64,000 nt of DNA from Thioclava atlantica (GCF_000737065.1 NZ_AQRC01000001.1:434001-498000); one strand, 5' to 3'. Positions 1-9,510 are shown, counted from the first letter of the stretch. Numbers and translations: made by a program. Notes: generated by a model from the letters alone, not told the origin.

Positions 1-1
1 G

Positions 2-850
2 GACCAGTTCTATCACGTCACCCTCGTCGATCCCGGCCACCACCCGATCGGAAACGTGACGCTGGGCCGGATCCTCTCGGCGCCGCGTGCCTCGAAACTG
101 GTCGATATCTGCGAGGACGAATTCCGCACCATCTCGGCCTATCAGGACGAGGGCGACGTGGCCTATGCGTTCAACCAGTATCACCTGATCTCGGCGCCCG
201 TCGTGGACGAGGATGACCGGCTGGTCGGCGTCATCACCATCGACGATGCGATGTCGGTGCTCGACGAGGAGCACGAGGAGGACATCCTGCGCCTCGCCGG
301 CGTGGGCGAGGAATCCTCGATCTCCGATACCGTGCTCGAAACCGTCCGTCAGCGCCTGCCCTGGCTTTTCGTCAACCTGCTCACCGCAATTCTCGCCTCG
401 GCGGTGATCGCGGTCTTCGAGGGCACGATCCAGAAGCTCGTCGCGCTCGCGGTCCTGATGCCGATCGTGGCCTCGATGGGCGGCAATGCGGGAACGCAGA
501 CGCTGACCGTCGCGGTGCGCGCACTCGCCACCAAGAACCTCACGGAGAGCAACGTCTGGCGCGTCGTGCGGCGCGAGGTGATCGTGGGGATGCTCAACGG
601 GCTCGCCTTCGCGGTGGTGATGGGGGTCGTCGCGTCCTTCTGGTTCAGCGGGGCGCAGCTGGGCGTGGTGATCGCGCTCGCGATGCTGATCAACCTCTCG
701 GTCGCGGCCTTCGCGGGGATCCTCGTGCCGCTCACGCTCGAGAAGGTGGGGGCGGACCCGGCCCTGGCCTCGGGCACCTTCGTCACGACGGTGACCGACG
801 TGGTCGGTTTCTTCTCCTTCCTCGGGCTCGCGTCGCTGATCCTGCTATGA
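2..850 (+). CDS. mgtE: Magnesium transporter MgtE, C-terminal part (5' end outside window)
   Basis: Inner-membrane Mg2+ channel. The reading frame is open from base 2, so the gene is cut by the window edge and only its last 282 codons are visible; an internal ATG at 56 is not the real start. The visible part begins inside the CBS pair (APVVDEDDRLVGVITIDDA is a typical second CBS repeat), passes through the connecting helix, and ends with five hydrophobic segments. The pore signature MPIVASMGGNAGTQT and the closing TTVTDVVGFFSFLG segment are characteristic of MgtE. The stop overlaps the next ATG by 4 nt (ATGA), so the downstream folate gene is probably translationally coupled. The N-terminal MgtE_N domain cannot be seen. 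Identification is very secure. Confidence 0.95.
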   Translation, partial: DQFYHVTLVDPGHHPIGNVTLGRILSAPRASKLVDICEDEFRTISAYQDEGDVAYAFNQYHLISAPVVDEDDRLVGVITIDDAMSVLDEEHEEDILRLAGVGEESSISDTVLETVRQRLPWLFVNLLTAILASAVIAVFEGTIQKLVALAVLMPIVASMGGNAGTQTLTVAVRALATKNLTESNVWRVVRREVIVGMLNGLAFAVVMGVVASFWFSGAQLGVVIALAMLINLSVAAFAGILVPLTLEKVGADPALASGTFVTTVTDVVGFFSFLGLASLILL

Positions 851-1383
851 GCAAGGATCTGGCGCGCAAGGCCGCCTTCGCCGCGCGCAAGGCCGCACAT
901 GCTTCCGACGACGGGGCGGCCACGCGGGCGCTGACCGCGGTGCTCGAGCCTTATGCGGGCAGGGTGCTCGCGGGGTACTGGCCGATCCGCACCGAGCCCG
1001 ATCCGCGTCCGGCCATGGAGGCGCATGGCGGTCCGCTCTGCCTGCCGGTGGTGGTGGGGCAGGGGCGTCCGCTCGAATTCCACCGCTGGTCACCGGGCGC
1101 ACCGATGATCGAGGGCGTCTTCGGCGCCCATGTCCCCGCGCAAGCCGAAGAGGTCATTCCCGAGGTGTTGATCGTGCCGCTTCTGGCCTTCGATACGCGC
1201 GGCTACCGGCTGGGCTATGGCGGGGGCTTCTACGACCGGACGCTGGAGCGGCTGCGCGCCCGCGGACCTGTCACCGCGATCGGCTTCGCCTTCGCGGCGC
1301 AGGAAGTGGGAGAGGTGCCCACCGAGCCCACCGACCAGCCTCTCGACCTGATCGTGACCGAAGCGGGCGTCCTGCGCTTCTGA
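847..1383 (+). CDS. fthC: 5-formyltetrahydrofolate cyclo-ligase
   Basis: ATP-dependent conversion of 5-formyl-THF to 5,10-methenyl-THF in the cytosol. The protein has 178 residues, normal for the family. An N-terminal basic helix (KDLARKAAFAARKAA) is followed by the nucleotide-binding/catalytic signature LIVPLLAFDTRGYRLGYGGGFYDRTL at residues 108-133, which is diagnostic. It starts in the ATGA overlap with mgtE and its stop abuts the stop of purU on the opposite strand (TGATCA spans both). The convergent neighbour also handles formyl-folates, so the pair forms a small folate one-carbon locus, although they cannot share a transcript. The symbol fau is used for the same family in some genomes. 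Confidence 0.93.
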   Translation: MSKDLARKAAFAARKAAHASDDGAATRALTAVLEPYAGRVLAGYWPIRTEPDPRPAMEAHGGPLCLPVVVGQGRPLEFHRWSPGAPMIEGVFGAHVPAQAEEVIPEVLIVPLLAFDTRGYRLGYGGGFYDRTLERLRARGPVTAIGFAFAAQEVGEVPTEPTDQPLDLIVTEAGVLRF

Positions 1384-2280
1384 TCAGCCCATCCGCTCGG
1401 AGGCATAGGCGCCGGGCGAGGCCGGGAAGACCACCGTCTTGTTGCCATTGAGAAAGACCCGGTGCTGCACATGGGCGTGGATCGCCCGCGCCAGAACCTG
1501 CGCCTCGACATCGCGGCCGAGCGAGACGTAATCCTCGGGGCTCTGCGCATGGGTGACGCGCACCGTGTCCTGCTCGATGATCGGGCCTTCGTCGAGATCG
1601 GCGGTGACGTAATGCGAGGTCGCCCCGATCAGCTTCACGCCGCGCTCATAGGCCTGCTTGTAGGGGTTCGCGCCCTTGAAACTCGGCAGGAAGGAATGGT
1701 GAATGTTGATGATCTTGCCCGACATCTTCTGGCACAGCGCATCCGAAAGGATCTGCATGTAGCGCGCCAGAACGACAAGCTCGGCGCCGCTTTCCTCGAC
1801 CACATCCATCAACCGCTTCTCGGCCTCGGGCTTGTTCTCCTTCGTCACCTTGATGTGGTGGAAGGGCAGGTCGTGGTTCACGACCACCTTCTGATAGGTC
1901 ATGTGGTTCGAGACCACGCCCACGATCTCGATCGGCAGCGCGCCGATGCGCCAGCGATAGAGCAGGTCGTTGAGGCAATGGCCGAAATTCGAGACCATCA
2001 GCAGGACCTTCATCTTCTCGGTCGCATCGCGCACCGCCCAGTCCATCGCGAATTCCTGCGCGACGGGCTCGAAGGCGGCGCGGATCTGCGCGGCATCGGC
2101 GCCTTTTTCCGACACGAAGCTGACCCGCATGAAGAAGCGTCCCGTCTTCGGGTCGTCATATTGATGCGAGTCGGTGATGTTGCAGCCCTGATCGGCCAGC
2201 GCATTCGCGATGCCCGCGACGATACCCCGCGTGGAGGAGCAGGCGACGGTGAGAACATAGGCGTTGGCGGTCTGGGTCAT
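1384..2280 (-). CDS. purU: Formyltetrahydrofolate deformylase
   Basis: Hydrolyses 10-formyl-THF to formate and THF, balancing the folate pool and supplying formate. The protein has 298 residues: an N-terminal ACT domain (about residues 8-85, YVLTVACSSTRGIVAGIANA...) and a formyltransferase domain with the catalytic segment IINIHHSFLPSFKG followed by GATSHYVTADLDEGPIIEQD. The ATG at 2280 is chosen because homologues begin just before the ACT domain and AAGGAC lies upstream; an in-frame ATG at 2337 would add 19 Arg/Pro-rich residues with no support. It converges tail to tail with the cyclo-ligase gene. Confidence 0.94.
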   Translation of the reverse strand: MTQTANAYVLTVACSSTRGIVAGIANALADQGCNITDSHQYDDPKTGRFFMRVSFVSEKGADAAQIRAAFEPVAQEFAMDWAVRDATEKMKVLLMVSNFGHCLNDLLYRWRIGALPIEIVGVVSNHMTYQKVVVNHDLPFHHIKVTKENKPEAEKRLMDVVEESGAELVVLARYMQILSDALCQKMSGKIINIHHSFLPSFKGANPYKQAYERGVKLIGATSHYVTADLDEGPIIEQDTVRVTHAQSPEDYVSLGRDVEAQVLARAIHAHVQHRVFLNGNKTVVFPASPGAYASERMG

Positions 2281-2400
2281 GTTCGGTCCTTTCGCATTCC
2301 TGCGCGATGGCTTAGCGCGCGGCGGCTGGGGGCACAATCCGGCTTTGTCGCGAAACCGGCTGAGGCGAAAGCGACTTGGGCCGGAGCAAAGACGACGGGA

Positions 2401-3152
2401 TCAGATCTTGCAGGCGCGCGCGGCGTCGAAGGCGGCCGACGAGGTATCGCGTCCGAGATCGGTCTGGAACACGCGCCCGTCCGCGGAAAGGCGCAGGGCA
2501 TAGAACCGGCCCCAGTCGAAGCGGGCCACCACCATCTGCGGCCCCGATCCGCAATCGCGGATCCCGCCGAGGATCCGGGACGCGCCGTAATGGTGATTGC
2601 TCAGCCGGCCGCCCTGGTAGATCTGGTGCAGCGCCCCGTCGCGGAAGGCGTAGATCCGCAGGATGCCGAGCCGGTGCGGCGCGTCGATCAGGGCGAGGTC
2701 GGGCTCTCCGTTGCCGTCGAGATCGGCGATGCCGATCGGGGCCAGCCAATGGTTGGGCTCGCCCACGAATTCGGTCGCCGCGATCCGCGTCGGCGCGCCC
2801 GTGGCGAGGCCGAAGACCGCGACGCGCGAGCCCTTGGTGAGGCTCGATTCCACCACGATCACCTCCTCGAACCCGTCTCCGTCGAGATCGGCAAGGCGCG
2901 GTGCGGTATCCTCGAACACCATGTCGGCGGCGGCGGTGATCGTGTAGCTCTTGCGCTCGACCGCCGGGGAAGGACCGGAGCCGGGCCGCGTCACCGTCAC
3001 CACGAGCTTCGCGAATTCGTGCTCGGGCCCGAGCGCGCCATGCCCATAGCGGTCGGTCGGCGCGGCGAAATGCGCGCTCACCTCGGGGGCGGCGCGCGCG
3101 GGCAGGGCGGCGGCGATCAGCGCAAGCGCGAGGATCACCGGACGCGCCCGCA

Positions 3153-3153
<1 letters not shown>
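2401..3153 (-). CDS. Secreted FG-GAP/VCBS-repeat protein of unknown function
   Basis: A 250-residue exported protein. The N-terminus is a clear Sec signal peptide (RPVILALALIAAALPARA, cleavage near residue 21). Two Ca2+-loop motifs of the FG-GAP/VCBS type are visible, RLADLDGDGFEEVIVV and GIADLDGNGEPDLALID, so a beta-propeller-like fold in the periplasm is likely. Two cysteines near the C-terminus could form a disulphide. Its ATG overlaps the stop of the ferredoxin gene by one base (TGATG), so the two are co-transcribed and probably translationally coupled. No enzymatic residues are recognisable; the function is unknown. Confidence 0.8.
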
Positions 3154-3533
<380 letters not shown>

Positions 3534-3625
3534 CTAAGCACCTTTGCGCGGTTTGACCAGAGGCGGATCGCCGATCGCGCGACCGGGGATTGCTGCCGCG
3601 CGCGGTTTCGCTAATCTCGCGGGGC

Positions 3626-4207
3626 ATGCAGGCGGAGAGACCGGTGGCAGATCGCGGCGTCAGACTATTCGGAACGGCGGGGCTCGTCCTGGCCGCTGCG
3701 CTCGCGCTTGCGGGCTGTCAGCCCGAGCCCGCCCGCGGCACGCCCCCCCAGGGCGCACGGCCCGCGCCCGAGCGCACGCTTGCGCGGGTTCTGGTAAAGA
3801 CGCCCCCGGCGCAGGGCACGCAGGGCTGTTATGCTGAACTCAAGGCCCCCGCGACGGTCGAGACGGTCACGCAACAGGTTCAGGTCGTGCCCGAGCAGCG
3901 CGACCCGAAGACCGGCGAGGTGACCCAGCCCGCGATCTATCGCGAAGTGGATGCGCAGCGCATCGTCGAGGCGGGATCGGCGCGCTATTTCCCCGCGATC
4001 TGCTCGAGCGATCTCACCCCCGCCTTCGTCGCGATGGTGCAGCGCGCGCTCGGGGCGCGCGGGCTCTATTCGGGGGCGGCGGACGGCAAGCTCGATCCGG
4101 CGACGGGCCGCGCGATTGCCGCCTATCAGAAACCGCGCGGGCTCGACAGCCCGACCCTCTCGGTGCGCGCCGCGCAGGAGCTGGGCCTCTATATCTGGAC
4201 GCCGTGA
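3626..4207 (+). CDS. Peptidoglycan-binding-domain lipoprotein
   Basis: Predicted envelope lipoprotein of 193 residues. The start at 3626 gives a basic N-terminus, a hydrophobic stretch (LFGTAGLVLAAALALAGC) and a lipobox LAGC near residue 30; a GTG at 3644 is an alternative start and the upstream ATG at 3590 looks too far from the signal sequence. After a Pro-rich linker, the C-terminal 60 residues match the three-helix PG_binding_1 domain (FVAMVQRALGARGLYSGAAD, then DPATGRAIAAYQKPRG). The central part contains VETVTQQVQVVPEQRDPKTG, which I do not recognise as a catalytic domain. It is divergent from the ferredoxin gene and probably anchors to the cell wall. Confidence 0.78.
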   Translation: MQAERPVADRGVRLFGTAGLVLAAALALAGCQPEPARGTPPQGARPAPERTLARVLVKTPPAQGTQGCYAELKAPATVETVTQQVQVVPEQRDPKTGEVTQPAIYREVDAQRIVEAGSARYFPAICSSDLTPAFVAMVQRALGARGLYSGAADGKLDPATGRAIAAYQKPRGLDSPTLSVRAAQELGLYIWTP

Positions 4208-4261
4208 CCGGGGCTGACGTCTTGCAATGCCCCGCGCCCTCCAGTCTAAGGGGCAGGTCAC

Positions 4262-5512
4262 ATGCGAGGCCCGATGCCTGATTTTTTCCGCAGCAATCTC
4301 CGGTTCGTTCTCGACAATGCCCGCTGGCTGTCGGCGGGCTTCCTGCTGACGCTGTTTTCCTCTTTCGGCCAGACCTTCTTCATCGGGCTGTCGGGCAACG
4401 AGCTGCGTGCCACCTTTCACCTTTCGGGCGGGGAGTTCGGCGCGCTCTACATGCTGGCGACGCTCGCGAGCGCCTCGACGCTGCCCTGGCTCGGGCGCAC
4501 GCTCGACCTGATGCCGGGCTGGAAGGTCGTGCGCTTCACCACGCCCGCCCTGGCGCTGGCCTGCCTGCTGATCACCTTCGCGCCGAATGTCGTTCTGCTC
4601 GGGCTCGCGCTCTACCTGTTGCGGCTCTTCGGGCAGGGGATGATGACCGAGATCGCCTTCACCGAGATCGGTCGCTGGTTCGTCGCGAGCCGGGGCCGCG
4701 CGATGTCGATCATCGTGCCGGGACAGCCCGCGGGCTCGGCGATCCTGCCGCTCGCGGTTGTGATGGTCGATCGCTGGAGCGGCGACTGGCATGTGGCCTG
4801 GTGGCTCTCGGCGGGGCTTCTGATCGTGGTCGGACTGCCGCTCATCGTCGGGTTGATGCGCGTGGAGCGCGTGCCGCATTCGACCGAGATCGCGGCGACG
4901 AATTCGGGCACCGCGCGCGACTGGACCCGCGCCGAGGTCATCCGCGACCCGGTTCTCTACATGCTGCTCGCGGGGCTGCTCGCGCCGCCCTTCATCGGAA
5001 CGGTGATCTTCTTCCATCAGGGCTACCTGACCGAGCTGCGCGGCTATTCCGATCTCGCCTTCGCGGCGGCCTTCCCGGTGATGTCCGTCGCGACCGTGGC
5101 TTTCGGCTTCGTCTGCGGCCATCTGATCGACCGGTTCGGGGCGCTGCGCCTTCTCCCCTTCGTGCTGGGGCCGCTGATGCTCGCCTCGCTGACGGTCGCG
5201 CTGGTGACGCCGGTCTGGGGGATCTATGTCTTCATGCTGCTTCTGGGGATCAGCAACGGCTTCACCGGCACGCTGATGGGCGCGCTTTGGCCCGAGGTCT
5301 ACGGGCTGAAGAACCTCGGCGGCATCCGCGCGATCATCGTGGCCTCGATGGTTCTCTCCACCGCAATCGGGCCGGGCATCACCGGCGTGCTTATCGATAT
5401 GGGCGTGGGGTTGCCCACGCAGATGCTGGGCATGGCGGCGTGGTGCGTGGCCGCGTCCTTCAGTCTCGCGATCGCCGCGCGCCGGGTAGGAGCGCGCGAA
5501 GCCTGGGCATGA
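4262..5512 (+). CDS. Major facilitator superfamily transporter
   Basis: A 416-residue inner-membrane permease with about twelve hydrophobic segments arranged as two sets of six separated by a hydrophilic loop (about residues 200-225). The loop after TM2 carries a degenerate MFS motif (LGRTLDLMPGWKV), and a second copy occurs in the C-half (HLIDRFGALR). AAGGGGCAGG lies just upstream of the ATG at 4262; a second ATG at 4274 is possible. No substrate can be deduced, and no regulator or enzyme gene adjoins it. It converges with degP, and a terminator lies immediately downstream. Confidence 0.85.
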   Translation: MRGPMPDFFRSNLRFVLDNARWLSAGFLLTLFSSFGQTFFIGLSGNELRATFHLSGGEFGALYMLATLASASTLPWLGRTLDLMPGWKVVRFTTPALALACLLITFAPNVVLLGLALYLLRLFGQGMMTEIAFTEIGRWFVASRGRAMSIIVPGQPAGSAILPLAVVMVDRWSGDWHVAWWLSAGLLIVVGLPLIVGLMRVERVPHSTEIAATNSGTARDWTRAEVIRDPVLYMLLAGLLAPPFIGTVIFFHQGYLTELRGYSDLAFAAAFPVMSVATVAFGFVCGHLIDRFGALRLLPFVLGPLMLASLTVALVTPVWGIYVFMLLLGISNGFTGTLMGALWPEVYGLKNLGGIRAIIVASMVLSTAIGPGITGVLIDMGVGLPTQMLGMAAWCVAASFSLAIAARRVGAREAWA

Positions 5513-5515
5513 AAA

Positions 5516-5539
5516 AGGGCGCCCCCGGAGGAGCGCCCT
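5516..5539 (-). terminator. Rho-independent terminator of degP
   Basis: AGGGCGC (5516-5522) pairs with GCGCCCT (5533-5539). Read on the minus strand the stem is followed by five T residues (A-run at 5512-5516 on the plus strand), so it ends the degP transcript; it also sits just past the MFS stop and may serve both converging genes. Confidence 0.8.
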
Positions 5540-5561
5540 GACTGGCCGGTATCGCCGTGGA

Positions 5562-7034
5562 TCACTCGACCGGCAGCGCGACGAAACGTGGCTCTCCGCC
5601 GCGGCGGATCAGCAGCAGGACCGATTTGCGCCCGGCATCCTTCGCGTCCTGAACCCGCGCCTCGAAATCGCTGACCGTGGCGACGGGTTGCTGCCCGATC
5701 TCGGTGATCAGGTCGCCCGTGCGCAAACCCTTCTCATAGGCGGTCGAGGTCTCGTCGATCGACTTGATGATCAGGCCCTGCGCCTCCTTGGTCAGGCCGA
5801 GCTCGGTGCGCATCGCGTCGGTGAGCGGCGTGACGGTCAGGCCGAGCATGTCCTTCTCGGCCTCCTGCGGGGCCGGAACTTCCGCCGGGGCTTCTTCGCC
5901 CTCGGCCTGTTCGCGCCGTCCCAGCGTGACGAGGATCGTCTTGCTCTCGCCATCGCGCAGCACCACCACGCGGACCTTCTCGCCCACCGGGGCGTCGGCC
6001 ACGCGGCGCACGAGGTCACGGGTGCTCTTCACTTCGCCGCCATCGAAGGAGGTGATGACGTCGCCCGCCTCGATCCCGGCCTCTTTCGCGGGCCCATCGG
6101 GCACTTCGGAAACCAGCGCGCCCTCGGGCTTGTCGAGCCCCATCGCCTCGGCCATGTCCGGCGTCACGTCCTGGATCTTCACGCCAAGCCAGCCGCGCCG
6201 GGTCTCGCCGAAATTCATGAGCTGATCGACGACCTTCGAGACCACGTTCGAGGCCATCGAGAAACCGATCCCGATCGAGCCGCCATTGGGCGACAGGATC
6301 GCGGTGTTCACGCCGACGACCTCGCCTTCCATGTCGAAGAGCGGGCCGCCCGAGTTGCCCCGGTTGATCGCGGCGTCGGTCTGCAGATAGTCGTCGTAGC
6401 TCCCCGAGAGTTCGCGATTGCGTGCCGAGATGATGCCGGCGGAGGCGGAGAAGCCCTGTCCGAGCGGGTTGCCCATCGCCATCACCCAGTCGCCCACGCG
6501 CACCTTGTCGCTATTGCCGAAATTCACGAAGGGCAGGGGCGTCTCGGGTTCGACCTTCAAAAGCGCGATATCGGTCTTGGGGTCGGTTCCCACGAGCGTC
6601 GCCTCGAGCCGCCGGCCCGAGAAGAATTCGATCTCGATCTCGTCGGCATCCTCGATGACGTGGTTGTTGGTCACGATATAGCCGTCTTCCGAGATCACGA
6701 AGCCCGAGCCGAGCGCGTTCGAGCGGCGCGGCGCGCCCCGTCCGTTGGGGCCGTTGGGACCGTTCGGACCGGGCAGGCCGAAATCGCGAAACAGATCCTC
6801 GAAGGGCGATCCGGGCGGGAAATTCGGGACGTCGCCCGTCGGCGCCGCGATCGTGGTCGAGGTGGTGATGTTGACCACCGAATTCGAGACCTGATCGACG
6901 AGATCGGCGAAACTCTCGGGGGCGGCGCGGGCGAAGGCGGGGGCCGCCATCGGGGCGCAGCTCAGCGCGACGCCCAGCATGACGGCGCTGAAGACGGCAC
7001 GCAGCGAGGCTCCGGGGGCGGTGGCGAAATTCAT
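5562..7034 (-). CDS. degP: DegP/HtrA-family periplasmic serine protease (Do)
   Basis: ATP-independent protease/chaperone for misfolded envelope proteins, 490 residues. A signal peptide (to about residue 36) is followed by a trypsin-like domain with the catalytic triad visible as His125 (VTNNHVIEDA), Asp155 (DPKTDIALLKVE) and Ser228 (INRGNSGGPLF), then two PDZ domains (about residues 275-365 and 390-485). The LA-loop region before the catalytic domain holds a short GPN tripeptide repeat. The ATG at 7034 has GGGAG at a good distance. It lies last in the minus-strand rpiA-gor-hflKC run, 134 nt after the DUF2065 gene, so an internal promoter is possible. DegQ/MucD-like names would also fit; the family assignment is certain. 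Confidence 0.95.
   Translation of the reverse strand: MNFATAPGASLRAVFSAVMLGVALSCAPMAAPAFARAAPESFADLVDQVSNSVVNITTSTTIAAPTGDVPNFPPGSPFEDLFRDFGLPGPNGPNGPNGRGAPRRSNALGSGFVISEDGYIVTNNHVIEDADEIEIEFFSGRRLEATLVGTDPKTDIALLKVEPETPLPFVNFGNSDKVRVGDWVMAMGNPLGQGFSASAGIISARNRELSGSYDDYLQTDAAINRGNSGGPLFDMEGEVVGVNTAILSPNGGSIGIGFSMASNVVSKVVDQLMNFGETRRGWLGVKIQDVTPDMAEAMGLDKPEGALVSEVPDGPAKEAGIEAGDVITSFDGGEVKSTRDLVRRVADAPVGEKVRVVVLRDGESKTILVTLGRREQAEGEEAPAEVPAPQEAEKDMLGLTVTPLTDAMRTELGLTKEAQGLIIKSIDETSTAYEKGLRTGDLITEIGQQPVATVSDFEARVQDAKDAGRKSVLLLIRRGGEPRFVALPVE
6742..6770 (-). repeat. 9-bp tandem repeat encoding (GPN)3 in degP
   Basis: Three near-identical 9-bp units (CCGTTGGGG, CCGTTGGGA, CCGTTCGGA) encode the Gly-Pro-Asn triplets around residues 89-97 of the DegP loop. 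Length variation by slipped replication would stay in frame. Confidence 0.7.
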
Positions 7035-7168
7035 GAGGTTCTCCCTTTATTGGGCCGACACGCGCCGGCCTTTTCCTCCCGTATTCGTGAAATGTAGGAG
7101 CGCAGGGGCGTGATGGGAAGATTTTCCATGCCACGAAGGCGGGAAATATCGTCGCGGGGCGGGCAGGC

Positions 7169-7360
7169 TCAGCCCAGGAGGCGGATCGTCCAGAGCAGCG
7201 CCACGCCGCCGGAGAGCGCCACGAGGCCCAGCATGCGACGCTGGCCGGGCGACATGGCGCGCAGCAGATCGAGCGCGGCCTCGATACGCGAAGGGGCCAG
7301 CGCAAGCGCCAGCCCCTCGATCACAAGGACCAGTCCCAGACCGGTCAGAAGCATCGCCAT
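7169..7360 (-). CDS. DUF2065 small membrane protein (YjeT-like)
   Basis: A 63-residue protein with two hydrophobic segments (MLLTGLGLVLVIEGLALAL and MLGLVALSGGVALLWTI) separated by a short basic loop, matching DUF2065/YjeT, a family often found directly behind hflC. The ATG at 7360 overlaps the hflC stop by 1 nt (TGATG); a GTG one codon earlier at 7363 is an alternative start. Location suggests a minor accessory of the HflKC complex, but no function is established. Confidence 0.82.
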   Translation of the reverse strand: MAMLLTGLGLVLVIEGLALALAPSRIEAALDLLRAMSPGQRRMLGLVALSGGVALLWTIRLLG

Positions 7361-8292
7361 CACTGGCCCGTCGCCGCCGCGGATGCGCTACCCCGCCCGG
7401 CGCCCGTCTCCGGCCCCGGGTTTTCCCCGATCGAGCGCAGGAAGCGACCATAGTCGAAATAGAGGCTGTCGGGCTGCGTCACCAGCGAGGAGGTCTGCGT
7501 CTTCATCGACTGCGCGTAGAATTGCAGCGCGCGGTTGAAGGCGAAGAACTGCGGATCCTTGCCATAGGCTTCCGCGTAGACCTTGTTGGCTTCCGCATCG
7601 GCTTCACCGCGCACGATCTCGGCTTCCTTCTTGGCCTTCGAGGTCACCTCGACCGCGGTCCGGTCGGCGGTGGCGCGCACGCGCTGTGCGGCCTCGGCGC
7701 CACGCGCCCGCTCGTCCGCGGCCTCGCGTTCGCGCTCGGCCCGCATCCGGCCATAGGTCGCGGCGAGGTTCTGCTCGGGCAGGTCGGTGCGGGTAAGCCG
7801 CACGTCGATCACGTCGACCCCGAGCGAGGCGGCCTCGCGCCGGGCCAGATCGCGGATGCGGTTCATCAGCGGCGTCCGGTCGTCAGACAGAACGGCCGTC
7901 GAGGGGACCGAACCCAGGACCTCGCGGATCGCGTTGTTCAGGATGCCGTCGATCCGGTTCTTGGCGATCTGCTCGCCGCCGCCGCCCACGGCCTCGCGGA
8001 ACTTCACCGCGTCGACGATGCGCCAGCGTGCGAAGGCGTCCACGACGAGGCGGCGATCGTCCTCGGGGGTGATCTCGAGCGGCTGGGTGGTGAGGCTCAG
8101 GATCCGGTCGTCATATTTCATGACGATGTCGATCAGCGGGATCTTGAAGCCCAGACCCGGTTCGGTCCTGACCTGCTGAACCTCGCCGAAACGCAGCACG
8201 AGAGCTTTCTCGCGCTCGTCGACCACGAAGAAGGAGTTCAGCCCCAGGGCGATCAGGATCACCAGAACGGCTAGTGCGAAAGGTCCGCGCAT
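7360..8292 (-). CDS. hflC: HflC, SPFH/prohibitin-family subunit of the HflKC complex
   Basis: A 310-residue inner-membrane protein with a single N-terminal transmembrane helix (FALAVLVILIALGLNSFFVV) and a periplasmic SPFH domain (EREKALVLRFGEVQQVRTEPG). A long Ala/Glu/Arg-rich coiled coil follows (about residues 180-245, RAEREREAADERARGAEAA). With HflK it forms the cage that surrounds FtsH and modulates membrane-protein degradation. Its ATG overlaps the hflK stop by 1 nt, as usual in this operon. The coiled coil contains the conserved YAEAYGKDPQFFAFNRALQFY segment typical of HflC. Confidence 0.95.
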   Translation of the reverse strand: MRGPFALAVLVILIALGLNSFFVVDEREKALVLRFGEVQQVRTEPGLGFKIPLIDIVMKYDDRILSLTTQPLEITPEDDRRLVVDAFARWRIVDAVKFREAVGGGGEQIAKNRIDGILNNAIREVLGSVPSTAVLSDDRTPLMNRIRDLARREAASLGVDVIDVRLTRTDLPEQNLAATYGRMRAEREREAADERARGAEAAQRVRATADRTAVEVTSKAKKEAEIVRGEADAEANKVYAEAYGKDPQFFAFNRALQFYAQSMKTQTSSLVTQPDSLYFDYGRFLRSIGENPGPETGAGRGSASAAATGQ

Positions 8293-9455
8293 CAGTTGCT
8301 CCCTCCGGTATTGGTGTTGCCGGTCGTGCTCGGGGCGGGTTTGCGAAGCTGGTCGAGCGGCAGGTAGGGCACGACGCCCCCGTCACCCTGCTTGGTGTCC
8401 ACGACCATCTTGTCGAGCCCCGACAGCAGCTGACCCATGGTTTCGTAGTACATCCGCCGCTTGGTCACTTCGGGCGCCTTCTCGTATTCCTTGAGGATCG
8501 AGTTGAAGCGCGCCGCGTCACCTTCGGCGGCGTTGACGATCCGGGCCCGGTAGCCCTCGGCTTCTTCCTTGAGCTGGGCGGCTTCACCGCGAGCGCCCGC
8601 CGTCACCTTGTTGGCATAGGCGTCGGCTTCCTTCTCGAGCCGGTCACGCTCCTGCTGGGCGGCCTGCACTTCGCGGAAGCTGTCGATCACCTCGCGCGGC
8701 GGGTCGGCGCGGTTGAAGTTCACCCGCACGATGTTGATGCCCGCGTCATAGCTGTCGAGCGTGTTCTGCACCGCCTGGCGCAGGTCGGCCGCGATCTCGC
8801 CGCGTGCGGTCGAGAGGATCGGCGCGAGGTTCGAGCGCGCGATGATGTCGCGCATCGCCGATTCCGAGACCGCGCGGATCGTGTCCTGCGGATCGGTGAG
8901 GTTGAACAGGTACTTCGCCGGATCGTTGATGTTCCAGACCACCTGGAATTCCAGATCGACGATGTTCTGGTCGCCGGTGAGCATCAGCCCGGTATCGTTC
9001 GTGCCCGCGCGGCCCGAGCCGATATCGACGGTCTGTTCGCGGGTGACCGGCACCTTGGAATAGGTGATGAACGGCCAGGGAGCGAGATTGAGGCCCGGCC
9101 CCTTGGTCGCGTAATAGCGGCCGAACATCAATTCGACCGAACGCTCTTCGGGGTTCACCTTGTAGAGCGAGGAGGCCAGCCAGATCGCCACCACCGCGAC
9201 GATCCCTACGAGCACGGCAAGCTTGACCGGGAAGGCACCACCCGGACCGCCGCCCGTGGGCCGGTTGGAGCGGCCACCGCCGCCCTTGCCGCCCATCAGG
9301 ACCTTGAGCTGCTCCGATCCCTTGCGCATGAATTCCTCGATCTCGGGAATCTGCCCGCCCTCTCCGGGACGACGCTGACCGGGACGGTTGTCTTCGCGGC
9401 CATCGTCGCGGTCATCCCCGCCACCGCCGCTGCCCCACGGGCCTCCGTTGCTCAT
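8292..9455 (-). CDS. hflK: HflK, SPFH/prohibitin-family subunit of the HflKC complex
   Basis: A 387-residue partner of HflC. It has a Gly/Asp/Arg-rich cytoplasmic N-terminus (about residues 1-70), one transmembrane helix (LAVLVGIVAVVAIWLASSLY), an SPFH domain beginning at VNPEERSVELMFGRY, and a coiled coil (REVQAAQQERDRLEKEADAY). The long glycine-rich N-terminus is normal for HflK. A GAGGAG site precedes the ATG. It begins 55 nt behind gor on the same strand; whether that gap contains a promoter is unclear, but its stop overlaps hflC, so hflK and hflC are one translational unit. Confidence 0.95.
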   Translation of the reverse strand: MSNGGPWGSGGGGDDRDDGREDNRPGQRRPGEGGQIPEIEEFMRKGSEQLKVLMGGKGGGGRSNRPTGGGPGGAFPVKLAVLVGIVAVVAIWLASSLYKVNPEERSVELMFGRYYATKGPGLNLAPWPFITYSKVPVTREQTVDIGSGRAGTNDTGLMLTGDQNIVDLEFQVVWNINDPAKYLFNLTDPQDTIRAVSESAMRDIIARSNLAPILSTARGEIAADLRQAVQNTLDSYDAGINIVRVNFNRADPPREVIDSFREVQAAQQERDRLEKEADAYANKVTAGARGEAAQLKEEAEGYRARIVNAAEGDAARFNSILKEYEKAPEVTKRRMYYETMGQLLSGLDKMVVDTKQGDGGVVPYLPLDQLRKPAPSTTGNTNTGGSN

Positions 9456-9510
9456 GTGCTCCTCACCTTTCCGTTATCTTCTCGGTCAGTTGGGTATCAT
9501 CTTCGTGATT

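Noticed and set aside
3665-5122. 485-codon minus-strand frame opposite the lipoprotein and MFS genes
   Set aside because: No family signature and Arg/Glu/His-rich antisense composition; the plus-strand genes have signal peptide, motifs and ribosome-binding sites.
7035-7168. Separate heat-shock promoter for degP (TACATT at 7096-7091 on the minus strand)
   Set aside because: The -35 region (TTCCCA) fits neither the sigma-70 nor the sigma-32 consensus well; not supported enough to annotate.
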